From NCBI RefSeq assembly GCF_030161595.1, contig NZ_BSUM01000001.1:2046001-2110000 (forward strand): a stretch of 64,000 bases of DNA, read 5' to 3'. Positions 54,288 through 63,871 of the stretch are shown here, one piece after another; the stretch's first letter is position 1; each line of letters opens with the position of its first letter. The translations under genes and the position numbers were made by a program. This stretch comes from Litorihabitans aurantiacus (lineage in GTDB: Bacteria; Actinomycetota; Actinomycetes; Actinomycetales; Beutenbergiaceae). The notes under the pieces are model-generated. The model searched no databases, was not told where the DNA came from, and saw only the letters and a program-made list of their open reading frames with translations.

Positions 54288-55970
54288 ATGCGAGAGGTGC
54301 GCGGACGCACGCCGTCCAGCGATCAGGACGAGCGAGCGGGCGAGGGGCGACCGGACCGGGGAGGTGGGCGCAGGAGCGCCCGAGTGGCACGGACCGGCGC
54401 GGGGCTCGCGCTGACGGCGGCGATGACGGCGTCGCTCGGCGCGGCGGTGACCGGCACGGCCGCGGCGGCACCCCCGTACGCGACCGAGGCGAGCGTGAGC
54501 GACGTCGCGTTCACGTCCCAGGAGGTGACGACCGGCACGCTCGCGGAGATCCGTGCGAGCTGGTCCCTCCCCGACGACCCGACCTCACCCGCCGGGTTCA
54601 CGCTCCCCCTGCCGCCGGACCTCACGGGGCTGCCCGACGCGTTCGACGTGCTGGACCCGGCCGGCGAGCCGATGGGCTCGTGCGACGTGACGAACCAGGA
54701 GGTGGTGTGCGACCTCGACCCCACCTACCTCGCCGAGCACCCGCGCAACATCACCGGGACGGTCGCGTTCTGGGCGCGCGTCGAGACCCGCGTGAGCGAG
54801 GCGACCTCCACGACGTTCACCTTCGACGACCAGGACGCGACCGTCACGGTCCTCCCCGGCACCGCGTTCAGCGGTCTGGGGAACGACAAGTTCGGCACGT
54901 GGGAGCCCCGGGACGGCACCATCTGGTGGGACATCACCGTCCGCGCACCGATCGAGGGGATGCGGGGCGGCGACTCCGTGTCCGTGCTCGAGCAGCTCGG
55001 GCCGAACCAGACCGTGGTGACGCGAGACGACGGCAGCCCCGAGGTGGTCGTGCGGGGCGCGACGCTGCAGCCGGACGGGTCGTTGGGACCGTGGCAGGAG
55101 GTCGACGACCGCGTCGGCACGACGCTGACCCTCACCGACGCCGGTCTCCTGATCGAGTTCACGGCCGAGGAGGGCTGGTTCTACAACATCGGTGCGCGCT
55201 CGCGGGTGACCGACGGCGGCGCCTCCGACAGCTACGGCAACACGGCGACCGTCACGATCGCGGGACAGTCGCCCGAGAGCGTCAGCCGCGAGGTGCGTCG
55301 GCAGGGCGGCAGCGGCACGGGGCGCGGCGACCGCGTCGGGATGTTCGCCGCGGCGAAGGTCCCCGACGGCACGGGTGCGGGCGCCGTCCCGTCCGACACC
55401 ACGTTCCAGCTCGACTACACCTACCCCGCCGGCGAGACCTGGCCCGCGGGGTCGGGGACGCTCGTACTCCCCGCCGACGGGACCGTGGTGACGTCGGAGT
55501 GGCTCCCCGTGGGTGCCGAGCTGACGCTGGCCGAGCAGGCACCGCCGGCGGTCGACGGCGTCACGTGGGGCACGCCCGAGCTGTCGACGACCACGCTCAC
55601 GATCGGCGCGTCCGAGGTGGTGCGCGTCGACGTCACGAATCCCGTCACGCTCACGCCGCCGACACCCGAGACGCCCCCGACACCGCAGACCCCGGGCGTG
55701 CCCGTGACGGAGACGCAGCCACCGCCGCCGGGACCGACGCCCGCCGTCGCTCCCCCGGCCGTGCCGACCCCGAGCGCCGCACCGGGCCCACCGTCCGTCA
55801 CGGTCAGCACGCCCGAGCATCGCGCGTCCCCGCGGCCCGCCGAGCTCGCCCGGACGGGGGCTGTCGGTGCACCCCACGCCCTCGCCGCGGCGGGAGCACT
55901 CGTCGCGGGTGGGCTGCTGCTGGTGCGGCTCCGGCGACGAGTCGCGCCCGGCGCGACGCACGCCGACTGA
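54288..55970 (+). CDS. Sortase-anchored surface protein with Ig-like domains (LARTG motif)
   Basis: 560 residues from the ATG at 54288 (AAGGGGG upstream). Signal peptide ending at AAAAPPYA (residue ~65), then a beta-rich adhesin-like region (ATEASVSDVAFTSQEVTTGT, ATSTTFTFDDQDATVTVLPG, DKFGTWEPRDGTIWWDITVR) resembling Cna/DUF5979 ligand modules, a DUF5979-like repeat (GTGAGAVPSDTTFQLDYTYP), a Pro/Thr-rich wall-spanning stretch (~470-525), and the anchor AELARTGAVGAPHALAAAGA with a hydrophobic helix and LRRRV tail. LARTG is a class E (LAxTG) sortase signal. No sortase is in the window. Confidence 0.85.
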   Translation: MREVRGRTPSSDQDERAGEGRPDRGGGRRSARVARTGAGLALTAAMTASLGAAVTGTAAAAPPYATEASVSDVAFTSQEVTTGTLAEIRASWSLPDDPTSPAGFTLPLPPDLTGLPDAFDVLDPAGEPMGSCDVTNQEVVCDLDPTYLAEHPRNITGTVAFWARVETRVSEATSTTFTFDDQDATVTVLPGTAFSGLGNDKFGTWEPRDGTIWWDITVRAPIEGMRGGDSVSVLEQLGPNQTVVTRDDGSPEVVVRGATLQPDGSLGPWQEVDDRVGTTLTLTDAGLLIEFTAEEGWFYNIGARSRVTDGGASDSYGNTATVTIAGQSPESVSREVRRQGGSGTGRGDRVGMFAAAKVPDGTGAGAVPSDTTFQLDYTYPAGETWPAGSGTLVLPADGTVVTSEWLPVGAELTLAEQAPPAVDGVTWGTPELSTTTLTIGASEVVRVDVTNPVTLTPPTPETPPTPQTPGVPVTETQPPPPGPTPAVAPPAVPTPSAAPGPPSVTVSTPEHRASPRPAELARTGAVGAPHALAAAGALVAGGLLLVRLRRRVAPGATHAD

Positions 55971-56038
55971 GGCGCGCGGCTGAGGCGCGCGGCGGCTGAG
56001 GCGGCGCAGGACGAGAGGCGCCCTCGGGCGCGTGACAG

Positions 56039-56074
56039 GGGCGGGCCCGGTGCCGAGTCGGATCGGGCCCGCCC
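56039..56074 (+). terminator. Terminator after the surface-protein gene
   Basis: GGGCGGGCCCG (56039-56049) and CGGGCCCGCCC (56064-56074) pair perfectly over 11 bp around a 14-nt loop, 68 bases after the stop codon. Confidence 0.7.
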
Positions 56075-56108
56075 GGGCGTCACGACCTCGGTCACCGTCA
56101 CCGTCGAC

Positions 56109-56122
56109 GTGACCCAGGTCAC
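56109..56122. promoter_or_regulatory. Palindrome before the GAF regulator gene
   Basis: GTGACC-CA-GGTCAC, a perfect 14-bp dyad 53 bases before the start of the GAF-domain regulator. Further GTCACC/GTCAC copies flank it (56091-56135). Probably an operator for this regulator. Confidence 0.55.
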
Positions 56123-56174
56123 GTACGATGTCACCCACACACCGGCGAACGACGACGAGGTCGAGGTGAGGGCG

Positions 56175-57452
56175 ATGGCCGCCTCCGCGACACCACCGCC
56201 CATGGTCCGCGCCCACGAGCGCTTCCTCACCCGCGGCGAGATCGGCGGGGGCGTGCGGGACGTCGTCGCCCAGTCCTGGCGCCGCAGCGCGCGCATCGGC
56301 GTCGACCCGGACCACCCGGCGCCGCCCGTCGACATCTCGGCCGTCGACCTGCGCTCGCTGCGCCGCGACCACCCGCTCGCGATCGCCGTCCCGCTCGTGC
56401 GCAGCATCGTCCTGGAACCCGACGCCGGGTGGATCGCTGCGCTCGTGGACGCCGAGGGGCGCCTGCTCTGGATCGACGGCAACCGCACGGTGCGCGCCGC
56501 CGTCGAGCGCGTGGGTTTCGTCGAGGGTGCGCTGTGGCGCGAGGACGTCGCGGGGACGAACGCCCCGGGGACGGCTCTCGCCACCGGCCGCCCGGTGCAG
56601 GTGCTCGGCGCTGAGCACTGGTCGCGCCCGGTGCAATCTCTGAACTGCGCGGCCGCGCCCGTGCACGGACCGGACGGATCCGTGCTGGGAGTCCTCGACA
56701 TCACCGGGGGTGCCGCCGTCGGCTCCGGCATGGCCCGGTCGCTCGTCCGGTCGGCCGTGGCGGCGGTCGAGGCCGTGCTGGTCGGCTCGGCGGGACGGCG
56801 CCGTGGCACGGTCGGAGCGCCGGACGTCGTGGCACCACCGGAGGGGCCCGACGGCCCTCCGCAGCTGCAGGTCCTGGGCGGCCGCGGCCTGCTGCGCACC
56901 GGCGACGGGTCGCCCGCCGCCCTCACGGGCCGCCACGCCGAGATCCTCCTGCTGCTGGCCGAGCACCGCGGCGGTCTCGGTGCCGAGGAGCTCGCGGTCC
57001 ACCTCTCCGGGGACGAGCTCTCGACCGTGGCCGTGCGCGCGGAGGTCTCCCGGCTGCGCCGGATCGCGGGCGACGTCGTCTCGCAGTCCCGGCCGTACCG
57101 GGTCCGCGACGGCGTGCGCACCGACGTCGACGTCGTGCGCTCCGCACTGCGCGTCGGCGATCTGCCGCGCGCCCTGGCCAGCTACCCGGGCCCCGTGCTC
57201 CCCCGCTCGGACGCCCCCGGCGTCGTCCGGGTGCGCGAGGACCTCGAGTCGGAGATGCGCGCGGCCGTCCACGCGTCCCGCGACCCGGGCGTGATCACCC
57301 GGTGGGTCGCGAGCGAGTCGGGTGCGGAGGACTGGTGGGCCTGGGACCGGCTCGCCCGCGTCGCGGACCCGCGTTCGACGGCGGCGCTGCGCGCGGCGGA
57401 GCGACTGGCGTCGGTCGCCGCACCAGCCGGTCAGACCTCGCGGAACCGGTAG
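56175..57452 (+). CDS. GAF-domain transcriptional regulator of aldehyde metabolism (AcoR-like N-terminus)
   Basis: 425 residues; the ATG at 56175 follows GAGGTGAGGG, while an in-frame GTG at 56109 lies inside the palindrome. An AcoR-type start ([20 protein letters not shown] then [15 protein letters not shown]), a GAF sensor domain ([20 protein letters not shown] to [16 protein letters not shown]), then a C-terminal winged helix ([38 protein letters not shown]) in place of the sigma-54 AAA domain. This architecture is typical of actinobacterial genes next to acetaldehyde dehydrogenase and DUF779, as here. Confidence 0.85.
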   Translation: MAASATPPPMVRAHERFLTRGEIGGGVRDVVAQSWRRSARIGVDPDHPAPPVDISAVDLRSLRRDHPLAIAVPLVRSIVLEPDAGWIAALVDAEGRLLWIDGNRTVRAAVERVGFVEGALWREDVAGTNAPGTALATGRPVQVLGAEHWSRPVQSLNCAAAPVHGPDGSVLGVLDITGGAAVGSGMARSLVRSAVAAVEAVLVGSAGRRRGTVGAPDVVAPPEGPDGPPQLQVLGGRGLLRTGDGSPAALTGRHAEILLLLAEHRGGLGAEELAVHLSGDELSTVAVRAEVSRLRRIAGDVVSQSRPYRVRDGVRTDVDVVRSALRVGDLPRALASYPGPVLPRSDAPGVVRVREDLESEMRAAVHASRDPGVITRWVASESGAEDWWAWDRLARVADPRSTAALRAAERLASVAAPAGQTSRNR

Positions 57453-57994
57453 GCGGTCGACAGGTCGGCCAGGCGGGACCACAGCGCGCCGTCGACCACC
57501 GGCCGGGCGAGGGCGGCCTGCGCCTCCAGACCCCAGGCGACGGCGTCGATCGGGTCCGGGTCCGACGGGACCGGGCGGACGTCCCGGACCACCTCGTCGA
57601 ACCGCGCCCCGGTGTGCACCTGCATGTCGCTGATCCCGCCCAGGGCGACACCGTCCTCGACGATCGCGATCTCGGTCAGCATGTTCACGTTCCAGTAGAC
57701 GGCGACGGCGAGCCCACCCACCGACGCGCTCGCCAGCACCTCCGGGGTGCTGCCGACCCACCCGTTCGGCTCGATCACGACGACACCGCCCTCCAGAGCG
57801 GCCACGACGCCCCAGGGCAGCGGCACGCCGTCGTCGACCAGCTCCCACACGGACGGGTCGGATGCCGCGAACGGCTCGCCGTGGGCGCCGAACGCCTCGG
57901 CGACGCGGGTGAGGTCGCCGTCGCGCACGACGGTGATCGTGGCGGCGTCGGCCAGCTCGGTCGCGGTGATCCAGGTCGGCAGCTCGGTGCTCAT
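57431..57994 (-). CDS. Hypothetical protein (DUF6461-like)
   Basis: 187 residues from the ATG at 57994. [40 protein letters not shown] and [20 protein letters not shown] resemble small cytoplasmic DUF6461 proteins whose repeated pattern is a short aromatic-rich beta sandwich. The assignment is by memory of the pattern only. Its 3' end overlaps the convergent GAF regulator by 22 bases. No signal peptide or helix. Confidence 0.7.
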   Translation of the reverse strand: MSTELPTWITATELADAATITVVRDGDLTRVAEAFGAHGEPFAASDPSVWELVDDGVPLPWGVVAALEGGVVVIEPNGWVGSTPEVLASASVGGLAVAVYWNVNMLTEIAIVEDGVALGGISDMQVHTGARFDEVVRDVRPVPSDPDPIDAVAWGLEAQAALARPVVDGALWSRLADLSTAYRFREV

Positions 57995-58150
57995 CGTCTC
58001 CCCCTCGGTCGGAGCTCCATCGTGGTGCACGGGCGCCCGCGACGGGTGGGTCCGCGTGCAACGTTCTTGCAACCCGTGCGCTCCTACGCTCGCCGCAGCG
58101 GCAACGACGCCGCCCCGGGCGGCACCCCGCCCGCAGCAACGGAGGTGGAC

Positions 58151-59674
58151 ATGACCGTCTACGCAGCACCCAGCACCGAGGGCAGCCTCGTCACCTACCG
58201 CAGCCGCTACGAGCACTGGATCGGCGGCGAGTTCGTCGCCCCGGTGAACGGGCGCTACTTCGAGAACCCCTCCCCCGTGAACGGGCGGACGTTCACCGAG
58301 GTCGCACGCGGGGACGCGGCCGACATCGACGCCGCGCTCGACGCGGCGCACCGGGCGGCACCCGCGTGGGGGCGTACCAGCGTCACCGAGCGCGCGATCA
58401 TCCTCAACAGGATCGCCGACCGGATGGAGGAGCACCTGGAGGAGATCGCCGTCGCGGAGGCGTGGGAGAACGGCAAGCCGGTGCGCGAGACGCTGGCCGC
58501 GGACATCCCGCTCGCGATCGACCACTTCCGCTACTTCGCCGGCGCGATCCGCGCGCAGGAGGGCTCGATCAGCCAGATCGACGAGGACACGGTCGCCTAC
58601 CACTTCCACGAGCCGCTCGGCGTGGTCGGCCAGATCATCCCGTGGAACTTCCCCATCCTCATGGCCGTGTGGAAGCTCGCGCCCGCGCTGGCGGCGGGCA
58701 ACGCCGTCGTGATCAAGCCGGCGGAGCAGACGCCCGCATCGATCCTGTACCTGATGGAGCTCATAGGCGACCTGATCCCGCCGGGTGTGGTGAACGTCGT
58801 CAACGGGTTCGGCGTGGAGGCGGGCAAGCCGCTCGCCTCGAGCCCGCGGATCCGCAAGATCGCGTTCACGGGCGAGACGACCACCGGCCGGCTGATCATG
58901 CAGTACGCGGCGCAGAACATCATCCCGGTCACGCTCGAGCTCGGCGGCAAGAGCCCGAACATCTTCTTCGCCGACGTCGCGCGCGAGCGGGACGACTTCT
59001 ACGACAAGGCGCTCGAGGGCTTCACCATGTTCGCCCTGAACCAGGGCGAGGTCTGCACCTGCCCCTCGCGCGCCCTGATCGCCTCGGAGATCTACGACGA
59101 CTTCCTCGGTGACGCGCTCGAGCGCACGCGCGCGGTGAAGCAGGGCAACCCGCTCGACACCGACACCATGATCGGTGCGCAGGCCAGCAACGACCAGCTC
59201 GAGAAGATCCTCAGCTACATGGACATCGGCACGCAGGAGGGCGCCACGATCCTCACCGGCGGCGAGCGGGCCGAGCTCGGCGGCGAGCTCGAGGGCGGCT
59301 ACTACGTCACGCCGACCGTGTTCGAGGGCACGAACTCGATGCGGGTCTTCCAGGAGGAGATCTTCGGACCGGTCGTCGCCGTCACGCGCTTCAGCGGCTA
59401 CGACGAGGCCATCAGCATCGCCAACGACACGCTCTACGGCCTCGGGGCGGGCGTGTGGTCGCGCGAGGCGAACACCGCCTTCCGCGCCGGGCGCGCGATC
59501 CAGGCCGGCCGGGTGTGGACGAACAACTACCACGCCTACCCCGCCGCGGCGGCGTTCGGCGGGTACAAGGGTTCGGGCGTCGGGCGCGAGAACCACCTGA
59601 TGATGCTCGACCACTACCAGCAGACGAAGAACCTGCTCGTGAGCTACTCGGCCTCCAAGCTCGGGTTCTTCTAG
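58151..59674 (+). CDS. NAD-dependent aldehyde dehydrogenase (acetaldehyde/ExaC-like)
   Basis: 507 residues from the ATG at 58151 with GGAGGTGG upstream. ALDH motifs: [59 protein letters not shown]-binding [17 protein letters not shown], catalytic Glu in [14 protein letters not shown], and nucleophile Cys in [14 protein letters not shown]. Oxidises acetaldehyde and similar aldehydes to acids. The GAF regulator upstream and DUF779 gene downstream form the usual cassette. Confidence 0.96.
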   Translation: MTVYAAPSTEGSLVTYRSRYEHWIGGEFVAPVNGRYFENPSPVNGRTFTEVARGDAADIDAALDAAHRAAPAWGRTSVTERAIILNRIADRMEEHLEEIAVAEAWENGKPVRETLAADIPLAIDHFRYFAGAIRAQEGSISQIDEDTVAYHFHEPLGVVGQIIPWNFPILMAVWKLAPALAAGNAVVIKPAEQTPASILYLMELIGDLIPPGVVNVVNGFGVEAGKPLASSPRIRKIAFTGETTTGRLIMQYAAQNIIPVTLELGGKSPNIFFADVARERDDFYDKALEGFTMFALNQGEVCTCPSRALIASEIYDDFLGDALERTRAVKQGNPLDTDTMIGAQASNDQLEKILSYMDIGTQEGATILTGGERAELGGELEGGYYVTPTVFEGTNSMRVFQEEIFGPVVAVTRFSGYDEAISIANDTLYGLGAGVWSREANTAFRAGRAIQAGRVWTNNYHAYPAAAAFGGYKGSGVGRENHLMMLDHYQQTKNLLVSYSASKLGFF

Positions 59675-59703
59675 GCCGGCGACGGGGCCTGGAGGAGGGC
59701 GTC

Positions 59704-60123
59704 ATGGACGAGGGAACGGTCGTGGACGAGCCCGGTACCGCAGCGGTCGAACGCGTCGCCGTCACCGAGGCGGCGGCCGCCACGCTGCGCGACCTGCGCT
59801 CGCGGCACGGGGAGCTGATGTTCCACCAGTCGGGCGGGTGCTGCGACGGATCCTCGCCCATGTGCTACCCGGACGGGGAGTTCCTCACCGGGGACGCCGA
59901 CGTGCACCTCGGTGACCTGCGGATCGACACCTTCCGCGTACCCGTGTGGATGAGCCGCAACCAGTTCGAGTACTGGCGGCACACCCACCTGACGATCGAC
60001 GTCGTCCCCGGTCGGGGCGCCGGGTTCTCACTCGAGGCGCCCGACGGCGTGCGGTTCCTCATCCGCTCGCGCGTCTTCACCGACGACGAGGACGCCGCCC
60101 TCCGCGAGGCCGAGCGGCGCTGA
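59704..60123 (+). CDS. DUF779 protein, partner of the aldehyde dehydrogenase
   Basis: 139 residues from the ATG at 59704 (GGAGGAGGG upstream), 29 bases after the dehydrogenase. Conserved Cys motif MFHQSGGCCDGSSPMCYPDG (about 39-58) and VWMSRNQFEYWRHTHLTID. DUF779 genes are found beside ExaC-type aldehyde dehydrogenases. The Cys cluster hints at metal or redox chemistry, but the role is undetermined. Confidence 0.88.
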   Translation: MDEGTVVDEPGTAAVERVAVTEAAAATLRDLRSRHGELMFHQSGGCCDGSSPMCYPDGEFLTGDADVHLGDLRIDTFRVPVWMSRNQFEYWRHTHLTIDVVPGRGAGFSLEAPDGVRFLIRSRVFTDDEDAALREAERR

Positions 60124-60141
60124 CCCCCGGCCAGGCGGACC

Positions 60142-61097
60142 TCACGCCGGGCGCAGGTGCCGACCAGCCCCGCGCCCGGCGTGCAGGAGGCGAGCGACGA
60201 CGTCGCGCAGCACCCGCTCGAGCTCGGCCGACGCGCGTGAGGGACGCACGCCCGCGCGGCGGGTCAGCTCGACCGTGCGGGTCAGCGACGGCCGCCGCAG
60301 CGTCGTGCCGCGCAGGCCCGGGCGGCCCAGCAGGATCGTGGTCGGCACGACGGCGACGCCGATCCCCCGCTCGACGAAGCGCAGCACGGCGTCCATCTCC
60401 GCGCCCTCGACGGCGACGCGCGGGCTCAGGCCGGCGGCCTCATAGGCGGCGTCGGTGGCACGCCGGAGGTCGTAGCCGCGGTTGAAGACGACCTGCGGGA
60501 CCCGGGCGAGCGCGGCCAGCGTCAGCCCGGCCGCGGGGTCGACGTCGCGCAGGGCGGCCGGGGGCACCGCGACGGAGGACGCCACGACCAGCTCTTCGGT
60601 GAACAGCGGCGCCGACTCCAGCGCCGGATCGAGCCGGGTCCGCTCGCGCGTGACCGTGAGAGCGAGGTCGAGGCCACCCTGGGCCAGCTCCTCGCGCAGC
60701 TCGCCCGACCCCGCCTCGCGCACGACGACCTCGACCTCCGGATGCGCCGCGCAGAACTCCCCGAGCGCATCGGCCACGACCGAGACGCACAGCGTGGGGG
60801 CGCCCCGAGCACGACTCGTCCGCGAGTCAGGTCGCCGAACTCGCGCATCTCGCTGCGCGCCGCCGCGACGTCGGCCAGGATGCGGCGCGCGATCGGGACG
60901 AGGGCCTCACCCGCCGCGGTCAGGCGCACGCCCGTGCGCCCGCGCTCGAGCAGGTCGGCCCCGACCTCCGCCTCGAGCGCGGCGAGCTGGCGACTCAGTG
61001 TCGGCTGGGTGACGTACAGCTCCGCCGCGGCGCGGGTGACGTTCGAGGTGCGCGCGACGGCGTCGAACCCGCGCAGCTGGTCGAGCGACAGTGTCAT
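60142..61097 (-). pseudogene. LysR-family transcriptional regulator, frameshifted
   Basis: The ATG at 61097 leads an HTH domain (LDQLRGFDAVARTSNVTRAA, ELYVTQPTLSRQLAALEAEV) and linker. In the G run 60796-60800 one base is missing; restored, GAPPTLCVSVVADALGEFCA joins the effector domain (VVVREAGSGELREELAQGGL, VVFNRGYDLRRATDAAYEAA, ERGIGVAVVPTTILLGRP) ending at 60142. Divergent from the flavoprotein gene, which it should control through sites in the 70 bases between. Confidence 0.88.
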
Positions 61098-61131
61098 GCG
61101 CCCAGCGTATAGCAGGCAGACGGAACAATCA

Positions 61132-61161
61132 TTGGACGCATGCCGGCGGTCGTCTTAGCGT
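61132..61161 (+). promoter_or_regulatory. Promoter of the flavoprotein gene (leaderless)
   Basis: TTGGAC (61132-61137), 18-bp spacer, TAGCGT (61156-61161), then 6 nt to the ATG at 61168. Good match to actinobacterial sigma-A promoters; the mRNA should start at the ATG. It lies in the LysR intergenic region. Confidence 0.72.
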
Positions 61162-61167
61162 CAAGTG

Positions 61168-62913
61168 ATGGCCTCCCACCGCAGCGAACGCCTCCTGACC
61201 ACCTCCGCCCTCGTGATCGGCACCGGCGGTGCCGGCCTGCGGGCCTCGATCGAGCTCGCGCAGCGCGGGGTCGACGTGCTCGCCGTCGGGAAGCGGCGCA
61301 AGCACGACGCCCACACCACGCTGGCCGCGGGCGGCATCAACGCCGCGCTCGGCACGATGGATCCGGAGGACTCCTGGCAGCAGCACGCCGCGGACACGCT
61401 GCGCGAGTCCTACTTCCTCGCCGACCCCGCGATCGTCGAGCACGTCGCGCGCGGCGCCGCCGAGGGGATCGCCGAGCTCGAGCGCTGGGGCATGCCCTTC
61501 GCCCGCGAGGACGACGGCCGCATCAGCCAGCGTTTCTTCGGCGCCCACACCTACCGCCGCACCGCGTTCGCCGGCGACTACACCGGTCTCGAGATCCAGC
61601 GCACCCTGGTGCGCCGGGCGAACGAGCTGGACGTGCGCGTGCTGGACACCGTCTACGTCACGCGCATCCTCGTGGCCGACGGGACGGTCTTCGGCGTCTA
61701 CGGCTTCGACGTCGTCGACGGCGCACCCGTGCAGATCCGCGCCGACGCCGTCATCCTCGCCGCGGGCGGTCACACCCGCATCTGGCGCTACACCTCCTCG
61801 CGGCGCGACGAGAACACCGGGGACTCCTTCCGCCTCGCGGCCCTCGCGGGTGCCCGGCTGCGCGACGCCGAGCTCGTGCAGTTCCACCCCTCGGGCCTGC
61901 TGGAGCCCGACGACGCGGCGGGCACCCTCGTGTCCGAGGCCGCCCGCGGCGAGGGCGGCGTGCTCCGCAACGCCGAGGGCGAGCGCTTCATGGAGCGCTA
62001 CGACCCCGAGCGCATGGAGCTGTCCACGCGCGACCGCGTCGCGCTCGCGAACTACACCGAGATCGCGGAGGGGCGCGGGACGGCGAAGGGCGGCGTGCTG
62101 CTGGACGTCTCCCACCTCCCGCGCGAGCGGATCCTCGAGCGCCTGCCCCGCCTGTACCGCACGATGATCGACCTGCAGATGCTCGACATCACCCAGGACC
62201 CGATCGAGGTCGCACCCACGGCCCACTACTCGATGGGCGGTGTGTGGGTGCGTCCGGAGGACCACGGCACGGGCGTCGACGGGCTCTACGCCATCGGCGA
62301 GGCCTCCTCCGGGCTCCACGGCGCCAACCGCCTCGGCGGCAACTCGCTCATCGAGCTGCTCGTCTACGGCCGGACCACCGGTGCCGCGGCGGCCGACTAC
62401 GTGCAGGCGCGCGACGCCGTCGTGCGCAGCCGGGACGCGACCGCGCAGGCGCGTGCGGAGGTGCAGGGCCTGCTGACCGACCGCGGCCACGAGACGCCGC
62501 GCCGCCTGCAGCGCGCGGTGCGCGACCTGATGACGCAGCACGCCGGCGTCGTGCGAACCGAGGACGGGCTGCGCCAGGGCCTGGCGGAGCTGGCCGAGCT
62601 CGAGCACCGCGAGCTCGACGTCACCGCCCACCCGGACATCTCGGGCTTCGACGACCTCGCCCACGCGTTCGACCTCAAGGGCTCGCTCCTGGCCGCGCGC
62701 GCGACGCTCGAGAGCGCGATCGAGCGCCGCGAGACGCGCGGGTGCCACAACCGCGCCGACTTCCCCGACGTCGACGAGGACCTGCGCGGGAGCTTTCTGT
62801 GGACGCCCGACGCACCTCTCGCGTTCGAGCCGGTGGCACCGGCCCCGGCGAGCTTCCGCGACCTGGCCGCGGCCGGGGCGAGCGACGACGTCGCGGGCAA
62901 GCTCGTGGAGTGA
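61168..62913 (+). CDS. FAD-dependent oxidoreductase, fumarate reductase/succinate dehydrogenase flavoprotein-like
   Basis: 581 residues. FAD-binding GTGGAGLRASIELAQRGVDV, HTTLAAGGINAALGTMDPED, substrate-site ELVQFHPSGLLEPDDAAGTL, RGEGGVLRNAEGERFMERYD, MGGVWVRPEDHGTGVDGLYA and GLHGANRLGGNSLIELLVYG. The C-terminal helical region (HAFDLKGSLLAARATLESAI) is SdhA-like. No Fe-S or membrane-anchor subunit gene follows, so it may be a soluble fumarate reductase, a second aspartate oxidase, or rely on partners elsewhere. Regulated by the divergent LysR gene. Confidence 0.85.
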   Translation: MASHRSERLLTTSALVIGTGGAGLRASIELAQRGVDVLAVGKRRKHDAHTTLAAGGINAALGTMDPEDSWQQHAADTLRESYFLADPAIVEHVARGAAEGIAELERWGMPFAREDDGRISQRFFGAHTYRRTAFAGDYTGLEIQRTLVRRANELDVRVLDTVYVTRILVADGTVFGVYGFDVVDGAPVQIRADAVILAAGGHTRIWRYTSSRRDENTGDSFRLAALAGARLRDAELVQFHPSGLLEPDDAAGTLVSEAARGEGGVLRNAEGERFMERYDPERMELSTRDRVALANYTEIAEGRGTAKGGVLLDVSHLPRERILERLPRLYRTMIDLQMLDITQDPIEVAPTAHYSMGGVWVRPEDHGTGVDGLYAIGEASSGLHGANRLGGNSLIELLVYGRTTGAAAADYVQARDAVVRSRDATAQARAEVQGLLTDRGHETPRRLQRAVRDLMTQHAGVVRTEDGLRQGLAELAELEHRELDVTAHPDISGFDDLAHAFDLKGSLLAARATLESAIERRETRGCHNRADFPDVDEDLRGSFLWTPDAPLAFEPVAPAPASFRDLAAAGASDDVAGKLVE

Positions 62914-62995
62914 GCGCGCCACCGGACCCGCGCGGTCGGGGCGGTGCCGATGCCGGGGCGGTGTCGGTGTGGGTGCCGGTGTGGGTGTCGGTCCC

Positions 62996-63001
62996 TACGC
63001 T
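62996..63001 (+). promoter_or_regulatory. -10 box giving a leaderless SRAP-gene mRNA
   Basis: TACGCT ends 6 nt before the ATG at 63008. The 50 bases upstream are a GT-rich run of GGTGTCGG/GGTGCCGG repeats with no clear -35. Confidence 0.45.
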
Positions 63002-63007
63002 GTTCCC

Positions 63008-63765
63008 ATGTGCGGACGCTACGCAGCCTTCCGCGAGGCGCAGGACCTCGCGCGCGAGCTCGACGTCGCAGTCGTGCAGGAGGCGGCCGCGACGCGCGAG
63101 GCCTCGTGGAACGTCGCGCCGACCGACGGCGTGCGGGTCGTGCTCGACCGGGCGCCGCGCGAGGAGTCCGACGGCGACGTCACCCGCGAGATGCACCTCG
63201 CCCGCTGGGGGCTCGTCCCGCCGTGGGCCACGGACCTGCGCGGTCGCGGTGCGCCGATGTTCAACGCTCGGATCGAGACGGTGGCGGACAAGCGCGCCTT
63301 CGCCCGGTCGCTGCGGGCACGCCGGTGCGTCGTGCCCGCCGACGGCTACTACGAGTGGCGCACGGACGAGGGCCCCAGCGGCAAGCCGCGCAAGACCCCT
63401 TCTTCATCCACCGTCCGCCCGGCAAGGGCGGTGAGGCCGGCGGCGCGAGCCCGTCGCTGGCGTTCGCCGGTCTCTACTCCTGGTGGCGCGACCCCGAGCG
63501 GCCCGAGGACGACCCCGCGCGGTGGGTCCTGTCGACGACGATCCTGACCCGGGCGGCACGCGACGGCCTCGAGGCGATCCACGACAGGGAACCCGTCGTC
63601 CTGCCGCCCGGGGCGCTCGACGCCTGGCTCGACCCCTCCCTGACGGAAGCGGAGGACGCCCTCGACGTGCTCGCCGCCGCCCCGCCGGAGCTGGTCTGGC
63701 ACGAGATCGGCACGCGGGTCGGTTCCGTCCGCAACGACGACCCCGAGCTGCTGCGACCCGTCTGA
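63008..63765 (+). pseudogene. SRAP (SOS response-associated peptidase, YedK-like) protein, frameshifted
   Basis: Starts MCGRYAAFREAQDLAREL with the catalytic Cys2 exposed after Met removal, then ASWNVAPTDGVRVVLDRAP, ARWGLVPPWATDLRGRGAPM, FNARIETVADKRAFARSL and VVPADGYYEWRTD, the YedK/HMCES signature. In the C run 63396-63399 one C is missing; restored, PFFIHRPPGKGGEAGGASPS continues to AGLYSWWRDPERPEDDPARW and ends at 63765. SRAP proteins crosslink to abasic sites in single-stranded DNA. Confidence 0.9.
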
Positions 63766-63859
63766 GCCGCCGTACCGGTCGGGTGGCGTGCACCCGCCGT
63801 CGGAGGCGGCGGTGCGGCGGTACGACCGGGGGCGGACGCGCCGGCCGGGCGCCCGGACC

Positions 63860-63865
63860 TAGGCT
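63860..63865 (+). promoter_or_regulatory. -10 box of a leaderless gene
   Basis: TAGGCT ends 6 nt before the GTG at 63872, the same arrangement as at 61156 and 62996. Confidence 0.5.
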
Positions 63866-63871
63866 CGTGCG

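Noticed and set aside
62940-62993. GT-rich GGTGTCGG repeats as a functional element
   Set aside because: Only a few imperfect units in an intergenic gap, with no symmetry; probably slippage-prone DNA.
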